Shown: one piece after another, positions 61,666 through 64,000 of the stretch
Layout of the letters: every line of letters begins with the position of its first letter
Numbering within the stretch: position 1 is the stretch's first letter
Origin: Linum tenue
Taxonomy: Eukaryota; Streptophyta; Magnoliopsida; Malpighiales; Linaceae
DNA: 64,000 nucleotides
Direction: 5' to 3'
Assembly: GCA_946122785.1 (NCBI GenBank)
Contig: CAMGYJ010000008.1
Coordinates: forward strand, 20,299,475-20,363,474
Position numbers and translations under genes: made by a program
The notes under the pieces: generated by a model
Told to the model about the DNA's origin: nothing
What the model saw: the letters and a program-made list of their open reading frames with translations, nothing else
Database searches by the model: none

Positions 61666-64000
61666 ATGAGGCTACTTGTTTGGAATATGAGAGGAATTTG
61701 ACCATCCCTCACATTCCAAACAGTTGTCGGTTTAGTGCATTCCAATAATCCGAATCTCTTGTTTTTCTTTGTAACACGATCGAGACGAAGAGTAGTTTAT
61801 CGTCGTACGCATGGTTTAGGTTTTGATTCTTCTTGTTGTTGTTTTGTTGATGCGGTCGACGCATATGGTGGTTTAGTTGCGGCTTGGTCCCCCAAAGTTG
61901 ATGCTTCGGTGTTTTTTCATTCCAACTTCTGTATTTGTGTTCAAGTTAATGAAGTGAATTTTTCGTATGTGGTGATTTATGTTTACATTAGTTGTAATGT
62001 CGCAATAAGAGCTACCCAGTTGGGTCAGCTCCAGGATCTCTGTGATGGCATACAAGTTCCATATGTTATCATAGGAGGTTTTAACACTTCTCTGCATGAG
62101 AGTGAGAAGGATGAGGTTAACCAATGGAACGCTTCGCATTCTCTTAGACTGCGTAATTTTGATAAAAACCTGGGTCTCCTCGACCTAGGATACTAGGGGG
62201 ATCAATTTACCTGGACGAACAAACGGATGGGGGTGGCTTGTATTCGTGAGATGCTGGACAGGGCTCTATGCTCCCAAGCCTGGCTTGACCGATTCCCTGA
62301 TACCCTAGTCAAACATTTTACTGATTAGGGATCGGATCATCGGGCACTCCTTCTCTCTGATAAGCCATATGTCTAAAGTAGTCGCCCTCTCTTCCGTTTT
62401 GATGCTCGATGGGCGAATAATCTTGAAGTAAAAGCAATGGTGACTTATGTTTGGCAGGAAGACCTCCAGGGGACTCTTATGTTTTGTCTTTGGGAGCGGC
62501 TCAAGAAGCTCCGCCATTTACTATATGAATGGAGGAGAGCGGGCACTACATACTCCTTACGCAATATAAAAACTCTGCGGACCGAGATTGAGAGGATCGA
62601 GCAAATCCATCTGATTGATTGGGATGAGATCCGAAGCCTCAAAATGGAGTTAAATAGACAATGGGAGGCGGAGGAAGTTTACTGGCAGCAAAAGTCCAGA
62701 GTTCACTGGTTAAAGAAGGGTGACAAGAATACGTCTTACTTCCATACAGTGACTAGGATGCATCGTAAATGGAACTTTGTGGCCGGCCTCCGAAATGATA
62801 ATGGCGAATGGATCACTGATGAAAAAGGAAAGGCAGATGTTGCAACTGATTTCTATCGCCATCTTTTCACCTCCGAGAATCAGGTCCTGAATATGCGAGA
62901 CCAGGTAGCTGCTCTGCCTATCGATCATTATGTCACTCAGGAAATGAATGACGGCCTAACGGCTGCAGTGCTCACGGATGAGGTGCGAAATACTGTCTTT
63001 GCTATGGGATCGAAACAGGCCCTCGGGTCCGATGGTTTCACGGGTAAATTCTTCAAGGCCTTCTGGGAGATTGTGGGGAGTTCAGTGATTGAGGAAGTCA
63101 GCTCGTTCTTTACAACTAGTAGGATGCTCCGTAGCTTCAATCATACCTGGCTCACATTAATCCCCCAAGTGGATAATGTGGAGTTGATGAGTCAAAAAAG
63201 GCCTATGATAGAGTCGAATGGCATTTTCTTCTTGCGGTTTTGGACAAGATGGGGTTTAACTCTGTGTGGCAAGGATGGATACATGAGTGTCTCCAATCTA
63301 CGTCTTTTTCTGTGCTGATGAACGGTACCCCATCGGGTTATTTCAATCCCTCTAGGGGGCTCCGCCAAGGGGATCCTTTGTCCCCTCTCTTATTCGTGCT
63401 GTGCACAGAGGGGTTTGCGGCTCTCCTGCGCAAGGCTATTTCGAAGAAAAGCCTGGTGAGGGTTAAAGTGGCCCCTCATGCCCCTAGGATCTCGCACTTG
63501 TTTTTTGCCGATGATTCTTATCTGTTCCTGCGTGGCACGCTCCAAGAATGTGAAAATATGATTGAGGTCTTGAATGTGTACGAGGAGCTCAGTGGCTAGT
63601 GGTTGAATTTGGCAAAGTCAGCGGTATGCTTCATCAAAAATATTGCTTTGCCGGACCAAGAATTCTTAGTTGCGATACTAGGGGTTGGGGCGGTTGGGGT
63701 CCATGATAAATACCTGGGTCTTCCTACTTTGATTGCTCGATCTAAAATGGAGACATTCTGGTATTTAGAGGGGAAATTGTTGGAGTGGCTCCAGTGATGG
63801 AAGTAGAGGACTTTATCTTGGGCGGCCAAGGAAACTCTGATTAAGTCAATCGCCCTGCGTTACCGTTGCATGTAATGTCATGTTTCAAACTGCCTCTCTC
63901 TCTGTGTGGTCTCCTGGATAAACATGTCGCCCGTTTCAGGTGGGGTGCTAACGAGGGCCATTCGAGAATTCAGTGGATGTCCTAGCGTGACATGTGTAGG
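61666..64000 (+). pseudogene. LINE 2 ORF2 (endonuclease and reverse transcriptase), runs off the right edge
   Basis: ATG 61666 starts MRLLVWNMRGI, the usual L1 endonuclease start, followed by a stop. The endonuclease continues with YGGLVAAWSPKVDASVFFHS, VIIGGFNTSLHESEK (near 62070, usually D-F-N), WTNKRMG and SDHRALLLS near 62335. RT: VHWLKKGDKNTSYFHTVTRM near 62702, LGSDGFTGKFFKAFWEIVG near 63024, KKAYDRVEWHF near 63196, GLRQGDPLSPLLFVL near 63358, and FFADDSYLF near 63500. About 100 residues are missing just before KKAYDR, and stops follow at 62196, 62326, 62372 and 63597. Confidence 0.85.

Noticed and set aside
1..64000. tRNA or rRNA genes, CRISPR arrays, organelle DNA, viral genomes
   Set aside because: The tRNA-like strings found are short retroelement primer sites only. 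No cloverleaf, rRNA core, spaced direct-repeat array, plastid or mitochondrial gene, or virus-specific protein was seen.

Overview
The window is a transposon-dense stretch of a flowering-plant nuclear genome; I cannot name the species. The evidence is plant-type LTR retrotransposons of several lineages (Athila, Tat and Tekay-like Ty3/gypsy; Ty1/copia), plant L1 LINEs, CACTA/hAT/MITE DNA elements, and fragments of plant genes (an A1-type cyclin, ribosomal protein L29, a KH-domain protein). I see no intact ordinary host gene, and no bacterial, organellar or CRISPR features.

Layout. 1-7.7 kb: minus-strand Ty3/gypsy debris (Tekay-like integrase joined to Athila gag, the Athila-A 5' LTR, and an older Athila-type LTR 'E' split by a hAT element and a plus-strand LTR-A), then a copia 3' end and a Tekay-like 3' end. 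7.7-25.6 kb: a decayed plus-strand L1 LINE in three pieces. It is split by Athila-A (9279-23378, minus strand, TSD TATAG) and by solo LTR-D (23577-24953, TSD GTAGC). Athila-A is itself split by a compact plus-strand Athila-B derivative (15134-19757). 25.6-27.6 kb: subterminal repeats of a DNA transposon. 27.6-35.1 kb: a decayed copia element (TSD GTAAT) whose 3' LTR holds a CACTA-like insert and a 61-bp-arm palindrome. 35.1-40.9 kb: fragments of several host genes in mixed orientations, tandem repeats and a MITE. 40.9-51.8 kb: a young Tat-lineage element (minus strand, TSD GTTTG) with gag, pol and an antisense spliced ORF, interrupted by solo LTR-C (TSD TTGCT). 52.3-57.2 kb: a deleted copia element with an LTR-like insert. 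58.0-58.4 kb: a MITE with about 80-bp inverted repeats. 58.7-64 kb: a second L1 LINE running off the right edge.

How the parts work together. Most elements are dead copies: stop codons, frameshifts, lost catalytic residues and missing RT domains are visible in nearly all of them. The Tat element is freshest, with two differences between its 499-bp LTRs, but its pol has an in-frame deletion across the RT/RNase H boundary and an integrase frameshift. The most unusual signal is in the Athila-type LTRs. Five related LTR types share one conserved block (GCTAGGTTGTG to TTTCAGG-CCTAG), followed by an array of short dyad-symmetric words whose flanks differ by family around a CGGYC core. A similar word-plus-TATA region lies inside Athila-A, ahead of its second ORF. 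Coordinates of old, degenerate elements are approximate to a few bases or more.
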